Shown: positions 34,863 to 43,815 of the stretch, piece by piece
Position numbering within the stretch: the first letter of the stretch is position 1
How the letters are laid out: the number at the start of each line of letters is the position of its first letter
Source of the DNA: Burkholderia anthina
GTDB taxonomy: Bacteria > Pseudomonadota > Gammaproteobacteria > Burkholderiales > Burkholderiaceae
Reading direction: 5' to 3'
NCBI RefSeq assembly: GCF_902498995.1
Contig: NZ_CABVLY010000037.1
Location: forward strand, 1-64,000
Length of the DNA stretch: 64,000 nucleotides
The notes under the pieces: model-generated
The model's database searches: none
The model's input: only the letters and a program-made list of their open reading frames with translations
What the model was told of the DNA's origin: nothing
Made by a program: the position numbers and the translations under genes

Positions 34863-35903
34863 ATGCTCGTTCTCGGCATCGAAAGCTCCTGCGACGAAAC
34901 CGGCCTCGCGCTCTACGACACGCAGCGCGGCCTGCTCGCGCACGCGCTCCATTCGCAGATCGCGATGCATCGCGAATACGGCGGCGTCGTGCCCGAGCTC
35001 GCCTCGCGCGACCACATCCGCCGCGCGCTGCCGCTGCTCGAGGAGGTGATGGCGCAAAGCGGCACGCACCGCGACGACATCGACGCGATCGCCTTCACGC
35101 AGGGCCCCGGCCTCGCCGGCGCACTGCTGGTCGGCGCGAGCATCGCGAATGCGCTCGCGCTCGCGTGGAACAAGCCGACCGTCGGCATCCATCACCTCGA
35201 AGGCCACCTGCTGTCGCCGCTGCTCGTCGACGAGCCGCCGCCGTTCCCGTTCATCGCGCTGCTCGTGTCGGGCGGCCATACGCAGCTGATGCGCGTGACC
35301 GACGTCGGTGTGTACGAGACACTCGGCGAGACGCTCGACGACGCGGCCGGCGAAGCGTTCGACAAGACCGCGAAACTGATCGGCCTCGGCTACCCGGGCG
35401 GCCCGGAAGTCTCGAAGCTCGCGGAAACGGGCACGCCGGGCGCCGTCGTGCTGCCGCGCCCGATGCTGCATTCCGGCGATCTCGACTTCAGCTTCAGCGG
35501 CCTGAAGACGGCCGTGCTCACCCAGATGAAGAAATTCGAGGCCGCGAAGCTCGAAGGCGACACGCTGGAGCGCGCGAAGGCCGACCTCGCGCGCGGCTTC
35601 GTCGATGCGGCCGTCGACGTGCTGGTCGCGAAGTCGCTCGCCGCGCTCAAGAAGACGAAGCTCAAGCGGCTCGTGGTCGCCGGCGGCGTCGGTGCGAACC
35701 GCCAGTTGCGCGCGGCGCTGTCGGCCGCCGCGACCAAGCGCAGCTTCGACGCGCACTATCCCGACCTCGCGCTCTGCACCGACAACGGCGCGATGATCGC
35801 GCTCGCCGGCGCGCTGCGGCTCGGCCGCTGGCCCGAGCAGGCAAGTGCCGACTACGCGTTCACGGTGAAACCGCGCTGGGATCTCGCGTCGCTCGCGCGC
35901 TGA
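34863..35903 (+). CDS. tsaD: tRNA N6-threonylcarbamoyladenosine synthase subunit TsaD
   Basis: Transfers the threonylcarbamoyl group to A37 of ANN-decoding tRNAs, with TsaB and TsaE. 346 aa, family length. MLVLGIESSCDETGLA starts the ASKHA fold, metal ligands are His111 and His115 (HHLEGH) and the C-terminal Asp in ALCTDNGAM. The ATG at 34863 gives the exact family N-terminus; upstream codons are leader. Close to rpsU-dnaG-rpoD, as in many bacteria. Ends in a shared terminator with folE2. Confidence 0.98.
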   Translation: MLVLGIESSCDETGLALYDTQRGLLAHALHSQIAMHREYGGVVPELASRDHIRRALPLLEEVMAQSGTHRDDIDAIAFTQGPGLAGALLVGASIANALALAWNKPTVGIHHLEGHLLSPLLVDEPPPFPFIALLVSGGHTQLMRVTDVGVYETLGETLDDAAGEAFDKTAKLIGLGYPGGPEVSKLAETGTPGAVVLPRPMLHSGDLDFSFSGLKTAVLTQMKKFEAAKLEGDTLERAKADLARGFVDAAVDVLVAKSLAALKKTKLKRLVVAGGVGANRQLRAALSAAATKRSFDAHYPDLALCTDNGAMIALAGALRLGRWPEQASADYAFTVKPRWDLASLAR

Positions 35904-35948
35904 GCCGCACAACGCGATAACCCCGCACCGGCACGCGCCGAAAAGCAA

Positions 35949-35974
35949 AAGGCCGCTCGTTCTCGAGCGGCCTT
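35949..35974. terminator. Bidirectional terminator between tsaD and folE2
   Basis: An 11-bp stem AAGGCCGCTCG/CGAGCGGCCTT with a TTCT loop; flanked by A-rich sequence left and T-containing sequence right, so usable from both sides. Confidence 0.8.
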
Positions 35975-36003
35975 GTTCATTGCAGCGGCAAATCGACGCA
36001 GCG

Positions 36004-36813
36004 TTACGCGGCGTGGCGCTTGTCGCGCTCGATCAGCGCATACGCGCTGTGATTGTGGATCGACTCGAAGTTCTCGGCTTCGAGCACGTACGCGATCACG
36101 CGCGCATCCGCATCGAGACGCTGCGCGACGTCGCGCACCAGATCCTCGACGAACTTCGGATTTTCGTACGCACGCTCCGTGACGAACTTCTCGTCCGGAC
36201 GCTTCAGCAGGCCCCACAGCTCGCACGACGCCTCTTCTTCCGCGATGCGGATCAGCGCCTCGACCGGCAGGTCGGCCGCGAGCTCGGCGTCGATCGTCAC
36301 GTGCGAGCGCTGGTTGTGCGCGCCGTACTGCGAGATCTTCTTCGAGCACGGGCACAGGCTCGTTACCGGCACGAGCACCTTCAGGAACAGGCGCGTCTCG
36401 CCGTTGCGGCTTTCGCCCGCGAGCGTCACTTCATAATCGAGCAGGCTCTGCACGCCCGACACCGGCGCCGTCTTGTTCACGAAATACGGGAACGTGACCT
36501 CGATGCGGCCGGCCTCGGCCTCGAGCTTCTCCAGCATCGATGCGAGCATCGCGCGGAAACGCTCGACCGTCAGCGGCGCGCGGTTGTCTTCGAGCAGCGC
36601 GACGAAGCGCGACATGTGCGTGCCCTTCTGATCGGCAGGCAGACGCACGTCGAGGTTCCAGACGCCGACGGTCGGCTGCACGTCGCCGCTTTCGGTGCGC
36701 ACCGTCAACGGATGCCGGACCGCCTTCACGCCCACGCGCTGAATCGGAATCTGGCGGGTATCCACCGTGCTCTGCACGTCGGGCATCACGAAGGCGGGAT
36801 TCATCTGGTTCAT
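36004..36813 (-). CDS. folE2: GTP cyclohydrolase IB (FolE2 type)
   Basis: Converts GTP to 7,8-dihydroneopterin triphosphate, the first step of folate (and queuosine-type) synthesis, with a metal tolerance broader than the zinc enzyme FolE. 269 aa. The catalytic/metal Cys is in VTSLCPCSKKISQYGAHNQRSH, and ending ENFESIHNHSAYA is the C-terminal signature. The ATG at 36813 has AAGGA ten bases upstream. Independent transcription unit between two terminators. Confidence 0.96.
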   Translation of the reverse strand: MNQMNPAFVMPDVQSTVDTRQIPIQRVGVKAVRHPLTVRTESGDVQPTVGVWNLDVRLPADQKGTHMSRFVALLEDNRAPLTVERFRAMLASMLEKLEAEAGRIEVTFPYFVNKTAPVSGVQSLLDYEVTLAGESRNGETRLFLKVLVPVTSLCPCSKKISQYGAHNQRSHVTIDAELAADLPVEALIRIAEEEASCELWGLLKRPDEKFVTERAYENPKFVEDLVRDVAQRLDADARVIAYVLEAENFESIHNHSAYALIERDKRHAA

Positions 36814-36881
36814 CTTGTTCAATCCTTGTAAGCCGCGCGTTCGACGACGCGCACGCCGCGTCATGCGGCAGCCGGAAAAGC

Positions 36882-36907
36882 AACATGGGCCCGCAGGCCC
36901 ATGTTTT
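36882..36907 (-). terminator. Terminator hairpin downstream of dxs
   Basis: A 10-bp stem AACATGGGCC/GGCCCATGTT with a 4-base loop between dxs and folE2; minus strand continues GCTTTTCC. Confidence 0.7.
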
Positions 36908-36967
36908 CCGAATCAATGAAGACCGGTTACGCCAGTCGCACCGACGCCGCCCGCGGGCGGCGCCAGC

Positions 36968-38872
36968 TTACGCGACGCGCTTCGCCTGACCGGCGACATC
37001 GGCCGCCGGGCTCAGGAAGCGTTCGCGAATCGATTTCGCGATGCCCGCGCCGTCGAGGCCGCATTGCGACAGCAGCTTCGCGGGGTCGCCGTGATCGATG
37101 AACTGGTCAGGGAGGCCCAATTGTATTACGGGTCGGATAACCCCACTCTCCATCAGGGCTTCGACGCAGGCCGAGCCCGCACCGCCCATCACGCAACCTT
37201 CCTCGACCGTGACGAGGTAGTCGTGCGTCTCGGCGAGCTCACGCACGAGCGCCGCATCGACCGGCTTCACGAAGCGCATGTTCGCCACCGTTGCGTCGAG
37301 CGCTTCGCCCGCCACGAGCGACGGCGCGACCATCGTGCCGAACGCGAGGATCGCGACGCGCTTGCCTTCCGGCTGCGACGTACGGCGACGCACCTCGCCC
37401 TTGCCGAGCGGGATTCCGGTGAGTTCCTTCACCGTCGCCACGCCCGTGCCCGCGCCGCGCGGATAACGCACCGCGGTCGGGTTCGGCTGCTGAAGCGCCG
37501 TGTGCAGCATCTGGCGGCACTCGTTCTCGTCGGACGCAGCCATGATCGTCATGTTCGGGATGCAGCGCATGAACGCGAGATCGTACGCGCCCGCGTGCGT
37601 CGCACCGTCGGCACCGACGAGGCCCGCACGGTCGATCGCGAACACGACCGGCAGGTTCTGCAGCGCGACGTCGTGGATCAGCTGATCGTAGGCACGCTGC
37701 AGGAACGTCGAGTAGATCGCGACGACGGGCTTCAGCCCTTCGGTCGCGAGGCCGCCCGCGAACGTCACCGCGTGCTGCTCGGCGATGCCGACGTCGTAGT
37801 AGCGATCCTTGAAGCGCTTCTCGAACTCGACCATGCCCGAGCCCTCGCGCATCGCGGGCGTGATGCCGACGACGCGCGAATCGCGCTCAGCTTCGTCGCA
37901 CAGCCATTCGCCGAACACCTGCGTGTACGTCTTCTTCGCGGGCGTGGTCGACGGCTTGATGCCTTCTGCCGGGTTGAACTTGCCGGGGCCGTGATAGAGC
38001 ACGGGATCGGCTTCGGCCAGCTTGTAGCCCTGGCCTTTCTTCGTAACCACGTGCAGGAACTGCGGACCGCGCAGTTCGCGGATGTTCTGCAGCGTCGGGA
38101 TCAGCGAATCGAGATCGTGACCGTCGATCGGGCCGATGTAGTTGAAGCCGAACTCTTCGAACAGCGTGGCCGGCACGACCATGCCCTTCGCATGCTCCTC
38201 GAGCTTGCGCGCGAGTTCGAGCACCGGGGGCGCGACGCTCAGCACGCGCTCGACGCCTGCGCGCGCGGCCGCATAGAAGCGGCCCGACATCAGGCGGGCG
38301 AGATGGCGATTCAGCGCGCCGACCGGCGGCGAAATCGACATGTCGTTGTCGTTGAGGATCACGAGCAGCTTCGCGTCTTCCGACACGCCCGCGTTGTTCA
38401 TCGCCTCGAACGCCATGCCGGCCGTCATCGCACCGTCGCCGATCACCGCGATCGAGAAGCGATCGTCGCCGTTCAGCTGACTGCCGATCGCCATGCCGAG
38501 CGCCGCCGAAATCGACGTGCTCGAGTGTGCGGTGCCGAACGTGTCGTATTGGGATTCGCTGCGACGCGGGAAACCCGAGATGCCGTCGTACTGGCGCAGC
38601 GAATGCATCTGGTCGCGGCGACCCGTCAGGATCTTGTGCGGGTAGGTCTGGTGACCCACGTCCCAGACGATCCGGTCGTTCGGCGTGTTGAACACGTAGT
38701 GCAACGCGATCGTCAGCTCGACCGTCCCGAGGTTGGACGACAGATGGCCGCCCGTCTTCGACACGCTGTCGAGCACGAACGCGCGCAGTTCATCCGCGAG
38801 CGGTTGGAGTTGGCGACGATCGAGGCGGCGCAAATCCGCCGGGTCGTCGATGGTTTTCAGCAAGTCGTACAT
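36968..38872 (-). CDS. dxs: 1-deoxy-D-xylulose-5-phosphate synthase
   Basis: Thiamine-diphosphate enzyme joining pyruvate and glyceraldehyde 3-phosphate, the entry and main control point of the MEP isoprenoid pathway. 634 aa. The TPP site reads GDGAMTAGMAFEAMNNAG with DNDMSIS downstream; the N-terminal SSNLGTVELTIALHYVFNTP and the transketolase Pyr domain (VGIAEQHAVTFAGGLA) are intact. The ATG at 38872 follows GGAA at 6 bases. Last gene of xseB-ispA-dxs, 81 bases after ispA. Confidence 0.98.
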   Translation of the reverse strand: MYDLLKTIDDPADLRRLDRRQLQPLADELRAFVLDSVSKTGGHLSSNLGTVELTIALHYVFNTPNDRIVWDVGHQTYPHKILTGRRDQMHSLRQYDGISGFPRRSESQYDTFGTAHSSTSISAALGMAIGSQLNGDDRFSIAVIGDGAMTAGMAFEAMNNAGVSEDAKLLVILNDNDMSISPPVGALNRHLARLMSGRFYAAARAGVERVLSVAPPVLELARKLEEHAKGMVVPATLFEEFGFNYIGPIDGHDLDSLIPTLQNIRELRGPQFLHVVTKKGQGYKLAEADPVLYHGPGKFNPAEGIKPSTTPAKKTYTQVFGEWLCDEAERDSRVVGITPAMREGSGMVEFEKRFKDRYYDVGIAEQHAVTFAGGLATEGLKPVVAIYSTFLQRAYDQLIHDVALQNLPVVFAIDRAGLVGADGATHAGAYDLAFMRCIPNMTIMAASDENECRQMLHTALQQPNPTAVRYPRGAGTGVATVKELTGIPLGKGEVRRRTSQPEGKRVAILAFGTMVAPSLVAGEALDATVANMRFVKPVDAALVRELAETHDYLVTVEEGCVMGGAGSACVEALMESGVIRPVIQLGLPDQFIDHGDPAKLLSQCGLDGAGIAKSIRERFLSPAADVAGQAKRVA

Positions 38873-38953
38873 CGTCGTTCCATTGTAGGAAATCAAACGC
38901 GCCCGCATTCTATTGCACGCACCGTAGCGTGTGCGCGGCGGCGGGCTTTCGCG

Positions 38954-39838
38954 TCAGCTGACCCGGTTCACCACCAGGTCGGCAAGTTCGGCGAGACGCT
39001 GTGCGCGTGCGCCGAACGGTTTCAGCGCGTCGTGCGCTTCGGCGCGCAGCTGGGCTGCGAGCTCGCGCGACGCGTCGAGGCCGAGGATCGATACGTAAGT
39101 CGGCTTGTCGTTCGCCGCATCCTTGCCGGCCGTCTTGCCGAGCGTCGCCGAATCGGTCGTGACGTCGAGAATATCGTCGACGACCTGGAAGGCCAGACCC
39201 ACGGCCCCCGCGTATACATCGAGCGCAGCCATCGCTTCCGCCGACGGCGCCTCGCCGGCCAGTGCGCCCATCCGCACGGCCGCACGCAGCAGCGCGCCCG
39301 TCTTCATCCGGTGCATCGTCTCGAGCTGTTCGCGCGTCAGCTTGAGGCCGACGCTCGCCAGGTCGATCGCCTGACCGCCGGCCATGCCGATCGAGCCGCT
39401 CGCGAGCGCAAGCTCGCGCACGAGCGCGGCCTGCTGTACCGGCGACAGCGCAGCGGCGTCGGTCAGCGCAACGAATGCCTGCGACTGCAGCGCATCGCCG
39501 ACCAGCAGCGCCGTCGGCTCGTCGTACTGCACGTGCACGGTCGGCTTGCCGCGTCGCAGCGCGTCGTCGTCCATGCACGGCATGTCGTCGTGCACGAGCG
39601 AGTAGACGTGGATCATCTCCAGCGCCGCCGCCGCCGCGTTGCGCGCCGCTTCCGTCGCGCCGGTCAGTTCGCCTGCCGCATGGCACAGCAGCGGGCGAAC
39701 GCGCTTGCCGCCGCCGAGGACCGCGTAGCGCATCGCTTCGTGGAGTTGCGTGGGCACCACGTTTTCAGCCGGCAAATAGTGGCCGAGTGCGTCCTCGACG
39801 CGGCCGAGCACGGACCGCATCCATTGTTCGAATGTCAT
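38954..39838 (-). CDS. ispA: Farnesyl diphosphate synthase (polyprenyl synthetase)
   Basis: Condenses IPP with DMAPP and geranyl diphosphate to farnesyl diphosphate. 294 aa. First Asp-rich motif is HDDMPCMDDDALRRG (about 83-97) and the second is VVDDILD (about 224-230); GGGKRVRPLL and the TGALLRAAV region are standard. The start codon overlaps the xseB stop as ATGA, so the two are coupled. Middle gene of the xseB-ispA-dxs operon. Confidence 0.98.
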   Translation of the reverse strand: MTFEQWMRSVLGRVEDALGHYLPAENVVPTQLHEAMRYAVLGGGKRVRPLLCHAAGELTGATEAARNAAAAALEMIHVYSLVHDDMPCMDDDALRRGKPTVHVQYDEPTALLVGDALQSQAFVALTDAAALSPVQQAALVRELALASGSIGMAGGQAIDLASVGLKLTREQLETMHRMKTGALLRAAVRMGALAGEAPSAEAMAALDVYAGAVGLAFQVVDDILDVTTDSATLGKTAGKDAANDKPTYVSILGLDASRELAAQLRAEAHDALKPFGARAQRLAELADLVVNRVS

Positions 39839-40137
39839 AGATCGTCGTCTTCGCCGTCCGTGGCGGCCGTTCCGGACGAAAGCGGCTTCAGCGTCGCGCC
39901 GTCGAGCACGCGGACCTGCTGCTCCACCTTCTCGAGTTGCTGTTGGCAAAATGCAACGAGGGTCGCACCGCGGCGATACGCCGCCAGTGAATCCTCGAGG
40001 CTCAGTGCGCCGCCTTCCATCCGGGCAACCAGCGTCTCGAGTTCCGCGAGCGCCGCTTCGTAATTGTCCGGCAACGGTTCGGTGCCTTCGGTGCCATTAC
40101 CGGGCGGGGTAGCGCCTTGGGATGCGGTTTTCGCCAT
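39835..40137 (-). CDS. xseB: Exodeoxyribonuclease VII small subunit
   Basis: Small subunit that, with XseA (not in this window), degrades single-stranded DNA from both ends. 100 aa. Core ALAELETLVARMEGGALSLEDSLAAYRRGATLVAFCQQQLEKVEQQV is diagnostic. The N-terminus has a short Gly/Thr/Pro-rich extension and the C-terminus ends in an acidic tail. ATG at 40137; a TTG five codons upstream has no better ribosome site. First gene of the operon with ispA and dxs. Confidence 0.96.
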   Translation of the reverse strand: MAKTASQGATPPGNGTEGTEPLPDNYEAALAELETLVARMEGGALSLEDSLAAYRRGATLVAFCQQQLEKVEQQVRVLDGATLKPLSSGTAATDGEDDDL

Positions 40138-40330
40138 GGACGAGGGTGTCAAATTTCAAAACAAGTCGGACATTCTACGGCAAAAGAGAATTTTCCGACC
40201 TGACGACTTGGACACCCCGGCCCGGCTTCGGGCCCCTTCTGTTGCACACATTGTGCACCCGACGATCGTCGCCCGACAAAAAATTGACACAAATCAGGCA
40301 CTTAATCCTAGCCTTGCGAGACGAACCGGG

Positions 40331-40336
40331 TATAAT
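40331..40336 (+). promoter_or_regulatory. Possible -10 box before the Rieske oxygenase gene
   Basis: Perfect TATAAT 72 bases before the ATG, preceded by GGG; the -35 position is not recognisable. A TTGACA at 40284-40289 is too far away to pair with it. Confidence 0.45.
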
Positions 40337-40408
40337 TCCCCGTTTCCCTAAATCGATTTTTCGATGGTTGGGTTGTTCACTGCTTTCACGCTAACACCGG
40401 GAGTGGGA

Positions 40409-41515
40409 ATGTCCAATCTGAGCGATGCGCTTCAGTTGAAGTCGGCTCACAGCCAGCTTCCAGTCACTGCATATTTCGATGAGGCGCTACTCGAGCGCGA
40501 GATCGAAACCCTCTTCAAGAAAGGACCTCGTTACGTCGGGCACGCGTTGATGGTGCCGGAGGCGGGGGATTATTTTGCGCTGCCGTCCGAAAAGGAAGGC
40601 CGCGTGCTGGTCCGCAACCCGGCGAACCAGATCGAACTGCTGTCGAACGTGTGCCGCCACCGGCAGGCGATCATGCTCAACGGGCGCGGCCACGCGCAGA
40701 ACATCGTGTGCCCGCTGCACCGCTGGACGTACGATCTGGAAGGCCAGTTGCTCGGCGCGCCGCACTTCCCCGACAAGCCGTGCCTGAACCTCGGCAAGAG
40801 CCCGCTGCAGAACTGGCAGGGGCTGCTGTTCGAGGCCGAAGGCCGCAACGTCGCGCGCGATCTGGCGAACCTCGGCACGAAGCATCACTTCGACTTCTCC
40901 GAGTACCAGTTCGATCACGTCGAAGTGCACGAGTGCGATTACAACTGGAAGACGTTCATCGAGGTCTACCTCGAGGATTACCACGTCGTTCCGTTCCACC
41001 CGGGCCTCGGCAGCTTCGTGTCGTGCGACGATCTCAACTGGGAGTTCGGCGACTGGTACAGCGTGCAGACGGTCGGCGTGCACAACGCACTCGCCAAGCC
41101 GGGCAGCGTAACCTACCAGAAGTGGCACGAGCAGGTGCTCAAGTTCCGCAACGGCGTGCCGCCGGAGTTCGGCGCGATCTGGATGGTCTATTACCCGGGC
41201 CTGATGATCGAGTGGTATCCGCACGTGCTCGTCGTGTCGTGGCTGATCCCGCGCGGCCCGCAGAAGACGACGAACATCGTCGAGTTCTATTACCCCGAGG
41301 AAATCGCGCTGTTCGAGCGCGAGTTCGTCGAGGCCGAGCGCGCCGCCTATATGGAGACGGCCGTCGAGGACGACGAAATCGCGATGCGGATGGACGCGGG
41401 CCGGCGTGCGCTGATGGCGCGCGGCGAGTCGCAGGTCGGTCCGTACCAGAGCCCGATGGAAGACGGCATGCAGCACTTCCACGAGTTCCTGCGCCGCCAT
41501 CTCGGCGATCTCTGA
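40409..41515 (+). CDS. Rieske non-haem iron oxygenase, alpha subunit
   Basis: Terminal oxygenase of the ring-hydroxylating family, 368 aa. The [2Fe-2S] Rieske ligands are Cys82, His84, Cys101 and His104 (CRHRQ and CPLHRW). The catalytic domain has the mononuclear iron motif EVYLEDYHVVPFHPGLG. It would need a reductase and perhaps a ferredoxin, but none is encoded nearby. Substrate unknown; by pattern it falls closer to single-component alpha subunits such as choline/carnitine-type oxygenases than to two-subunit benzene-type enzymes. GGGAGTGGGA precedes the ATG. Confidence 0.9.
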   Translation: MSNLSDALQLKSAHSQLPVTAYFDEALLEREIETLFKKGPRYVGHALMVPEAGDYFALPSEKEGRVLVRNPANQIELLSNVCRHRQAIMLNGRGHAQNIVCPLHRWTYDLEGQLLGAPHFPDKPCLNLGKSPLQNWQGLLFEAEGRNVARDLANLGTKHHFDFSEYQFDHVEVHECDYNWKTFIEVYLEDYHVVPFHPGLGSFVSCDDLNWEFGDWYSVQTVGVHNALAKPGSVTYQKWHEQVLKFRNGVPPEFGAIWMVYYPGLMIEWYPHVLVVSWLIPRGPQKTTNIVEFYYPEEIALFEREFVEAERAAYMETAVEDDEIAMRMDAGRRALMARGESQVGPYQSPMEDGMQHFHEFLRRHLGDL

Positions 41516-41560
41516 CGGCCCCAACGGCGCTCCGGCGCCGCACGGCATTCGGCATATGAA

Positions 41561-41587
41561 AAGACGGGTTTCGGCCCGTCTTTTTTT
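41561..41587 (+). terminator. Intrinsic terminator of the Rieske oxygenase gene
   Basis: 8-bp stem AAGACGGG/CCCGTCTT, 6-base loop, then a run of seven Ts. Confidence 0.92.
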
Positions 41588-41632
41588 GTTTAGACTTGGA
41601 GTATCAGGCCGTTTGCACTCCAGGGAGCCGTC

Positions 41633-42502
41633 ATGCCACACACCCACTACACCACGCTCATTTCCGCAGCCAATCTCGCCGAGCGCCTGGCCGCCGCGCC
41701 CGGCAGCGTCGCCGTGTTCGACTGCCGCTTCGATCTCGCCGATCCGGACGCAGGCGAAGCCGCCTATGCGGCCGGCCATATCGCGGGCGCCCGGTACCTT
41801 CATCTCGATCGCGACCTGTCCGGGCGCAAGACGGGCACCAACGGCCGCCATCCGCTGCCGACCCGGGACGCGCTCGCCACGCTGCTCGCGAGCCGCGGCG
41901 TCAAACAGGGCCAGCAGATCGTGGCCTATGACGCGCAAGGCAGCGCCTACGCGGCGCGCCTGTGGTGGCTGCTGCGCTGGCTCGGACACGATTCGGTCGC
42001 CGTGCTCGACGGCGGCCTGCAGGCATGGGAAGCGGCCGGCCAGCCGCTGACGACCGACGTGCCGCACCCTGCCGCCGGCGATTTCCGGACGGGGGCGCCG
42101 CTCGAATCGACGGTCGATGCGGCAGCCGTGCTCGCGAACGTGACGTCGCCCGCGCGCGTCGTGATCGACGCACGCGCACCGGACCGCTATCGCGGCGAAA
42201 ACGAAACGATCGATCGTGTGGGCGGCCACATTCCGGGCGCACGCAACCGGTTCTTCAAGGACAACCTGAACGCCGACGGACGCTTCAAGACCGGCCACGA
42301 ACTGCGCGAGACGTTCGCGACACTGCTGGCCGGCACCGAACCGAATCGCGCGATCCTGCAGTGCGGCTCGGGCGTTACCGCATGCCACAACGCGCTCGCG
42401 CTCGAGATCGCGGGGCTGCACGGCGCGTCGCTGTACCCGGGCTCGTGGAGCGAATGGAGCGCCGATCCGTCGCGGCCGGTCGCGACCGGCCCGACGCCGT
42501 AA
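41633..42502 (+). CDS. sseA: Sulfurtransferase, 3-mercaptopyruvate type (two rhodanese domains)
   Basis: Moves sulfur from mercaptopyruvate or thiosulfate to thiol or cyanide acceptors; cytosolic. 289 aa with two rhodanese domains: an inactive N-terminal one with the CDC-like VFDCRFDLADPDAGEAAYAAGHIAGA, and a catalytic C-terminal one with Cys244 in the loop CGSGVTA. That loop is the mercaptopyruvate sulfurtransferase form; thiosulfate preference cannot be excluded. Stands alone between a terminator and a convergent gene. Confidence 0.92.
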   Translation: MPHTHYTTLISAANLAERLAAAPGSVAVFDCRFDLADPDAGEAAYAAGHIAGARYLHLDRDLSGRKTGTNGRHPLPTRDALATLLASRGVKQGQQIVAYDAQGSAYAARLWWLLRWLGHDSVAVLDGGLQAWEAAGQPLTTDVPHPAAGDFRTGAPLESTVDAAAVLANVTSPARVVIDARAPDRYRGENETIDRVGGHIPGARNRFFKDNLNADGRFKTGHELRETFATLLAGTEPNRAILQCGSGVTACHNALALEIAGLHGASLYPGSWSEWSADPSRPVATGPTP

Positions 42503-42553
42503 GCACCGGCGCGGCGCGATGACGAAGCGGCGGCTCCGGCCGCCGCTTGCCGT

Positions 42554-43429
42554 TTACATCACGCCATACTTGTGGAACCACGCGATCGCGCGCTTCCAGC
42601 CGTCCTCGGCGTCGCCCTTCACGTAGCTCGGCCGATAGTCGGCGAAAAACGCGTGGCCGGCATCCGGATAGACGACGATCTCCGATTCGCGGGCGAGCTT
42701 CGAATCGCTCGTCTGGATCGCCTTGCGCATGTCCGCGAGCGACGCCTGCGTGATGTTCTGATCCTTCTCGCCGTACAGCCCGAGCACCGGCACCTTCAGC
42801 GACGACGCACGATCGACCGGATTGAACGGCGTCATCTCGTCGGTCTTGCCTTCGACGAACCCGTACCACGCCACCGCGGCGCGCACGTGCGGGTTGTGCT
42901 CCGCATACAGCCACGCCTGACGACCGCCCCAGCAGAACCCGGTCAGGCCGAGGCGCGACAGGTCGCCACCGTTCTTCCCGGCCCACGCGACGGTCGCATC
43001 GAGATCCTCGGTGACCTGTCGGTCCGGGACCTTGCTGATGATGTGGTCGTACAGTTCCTTCATCGTCGGATACTTCGCCGCGTTGCCCTGCCGTGCGAAC
43101 AGGTCCGGCGCGATCGCGAGATAGCCGAGCTTCGCGAAGCGGCGGCAGACATCGGCGATATGCGCATGCACGCCGAAGATCTCGTGGATCACGATGACGA
43201 CCGGCAGGTTCGTCTTGTCGACCGGTTGCGCGCGATACGCGGGGATGCTCGCATCGCCCGAGCGGATCTCGATGGTGTCGACGTCCAGCCCGGCGCTGTC
43301 GGTCGTGACCGTCTGCGCCGACACGGGCAGCACGGCCGCCGCGAAGGTGCCGCCCAGCGCGGCCTGCATGAACTTGCGGCGCGAGAACGGAACGTGGGGA
43401 ACCAGGCTGTCGACTTCGGGTTTCAACAT
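42554..43429 (-). CDS. Dienelactone hydrolase family protein, Tat-exported
   Basis: An alpha/beta hydrolase of 291 aa with a twin-arginine signal: FSRRKFMQAALGGTFAAAVLPVSA at residues 15-38. The nucleophile is Cys in GLTGFCWGGRQAWLY, with Asp (YGEKDQ) and His (DAGHAFF) completing the triad, as in classical dienelactone hydrolase. HEIFGVHAHIADVCRRFAKLGY is also standard. Export of a dienelactone-hydrolase-like enzyme means that its substrate is periplasmic; which ester it splits is unknown. GGAG lies 10 bases before the ATG at 43429. Confidence 0.92.
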   Translation of the reverse strand: MLKPEVDSLVPHVPFSRRKFMQAALGGTFAAAVLPVSAQTVTTDSAGLDVDTIEIRSGDASIPAYRAQPVDKTNLPVVIVIHEIFGVHAHIADVCRRFAKLGYLAIAPDLFARQGNAAKYPTMKELYDHIISKVPDRQVTEDLDATVAWAGKNGGDLSRLGLTGFCWGGRQAWLYAEHNPHVRAAVAWYGFVEGKTDEMTPFNPVDRASSLKVPVLGLYGEKDQNITQASLADMRKAIQTSDSKLARESEIVVYPDAGHAFFADYRPSYVKGDAEDGWKRAIAWFHKYGVM

Positions 43430-43815
43430 GAATGCACTCCTCGATTGGGCGCCGCCGTCATGGTCACGGATTCGATCTGACGGGGCATCGCGCCGGCGGA
43501 CGGCGCGGATGTTGCGGCGGTTGGCACCCCGCCGCAAACGGAAACCCGGACAAGATGCCCAATAATCCGTTGTTGCGTCAACTGTCAGATGTGTAAGACT
43601 CGATTACGACGGCTCGATCGAGCGGTGTCGACGGGACCTGGAATCCACATGCGGCAGGCACGCGCAACACGCCGCTGCGCGATCGAATGCTTGCCGATCG
43701 ATACGAAAAAGACGTTGCAACCAGCGGTGCGCGGCAAGCGGCGACGCTTTCCTCAGCCGCAGCAACGACGGGCAGGGAACCCGTTCCCTGCCCGCTCCAT
43801 GCACGAAGCGTGCGC
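43430..43815 (-). other. Intergenic region (386 bases) between two leftward genes
   Basis: Contains the promoter region of the dienelactone hydrolase gene on its left and the ndh terminator hairpin on its right. No gene or further element recognised. Confidence 0.4.
43770..43793 (-). terminator. Terminator hairpin of ndh
   Basis: Perfect 10-bp stem GGGCAGGGAA/TTCCCTGCCC, 4-base loop, 23 bases past the ndh stop. No long T-run. Confidence 0.65.

Noticed and set aside
37064..40063. A 999-codon open frame on the plus strand opposite dxs-ispA-xseB
   Set aside because: It runs antisense through three certain genes; its protein is Arg/His-rich without any domain, the normal shadow of high-GC coding DNA.
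40284..40289. TTGACA read as the -35 of the Rieske oxygenase promoter
   Set aside because: It is 41 bases from the only good -10 (TATAAT at 40331), far beyond the normal spacing.
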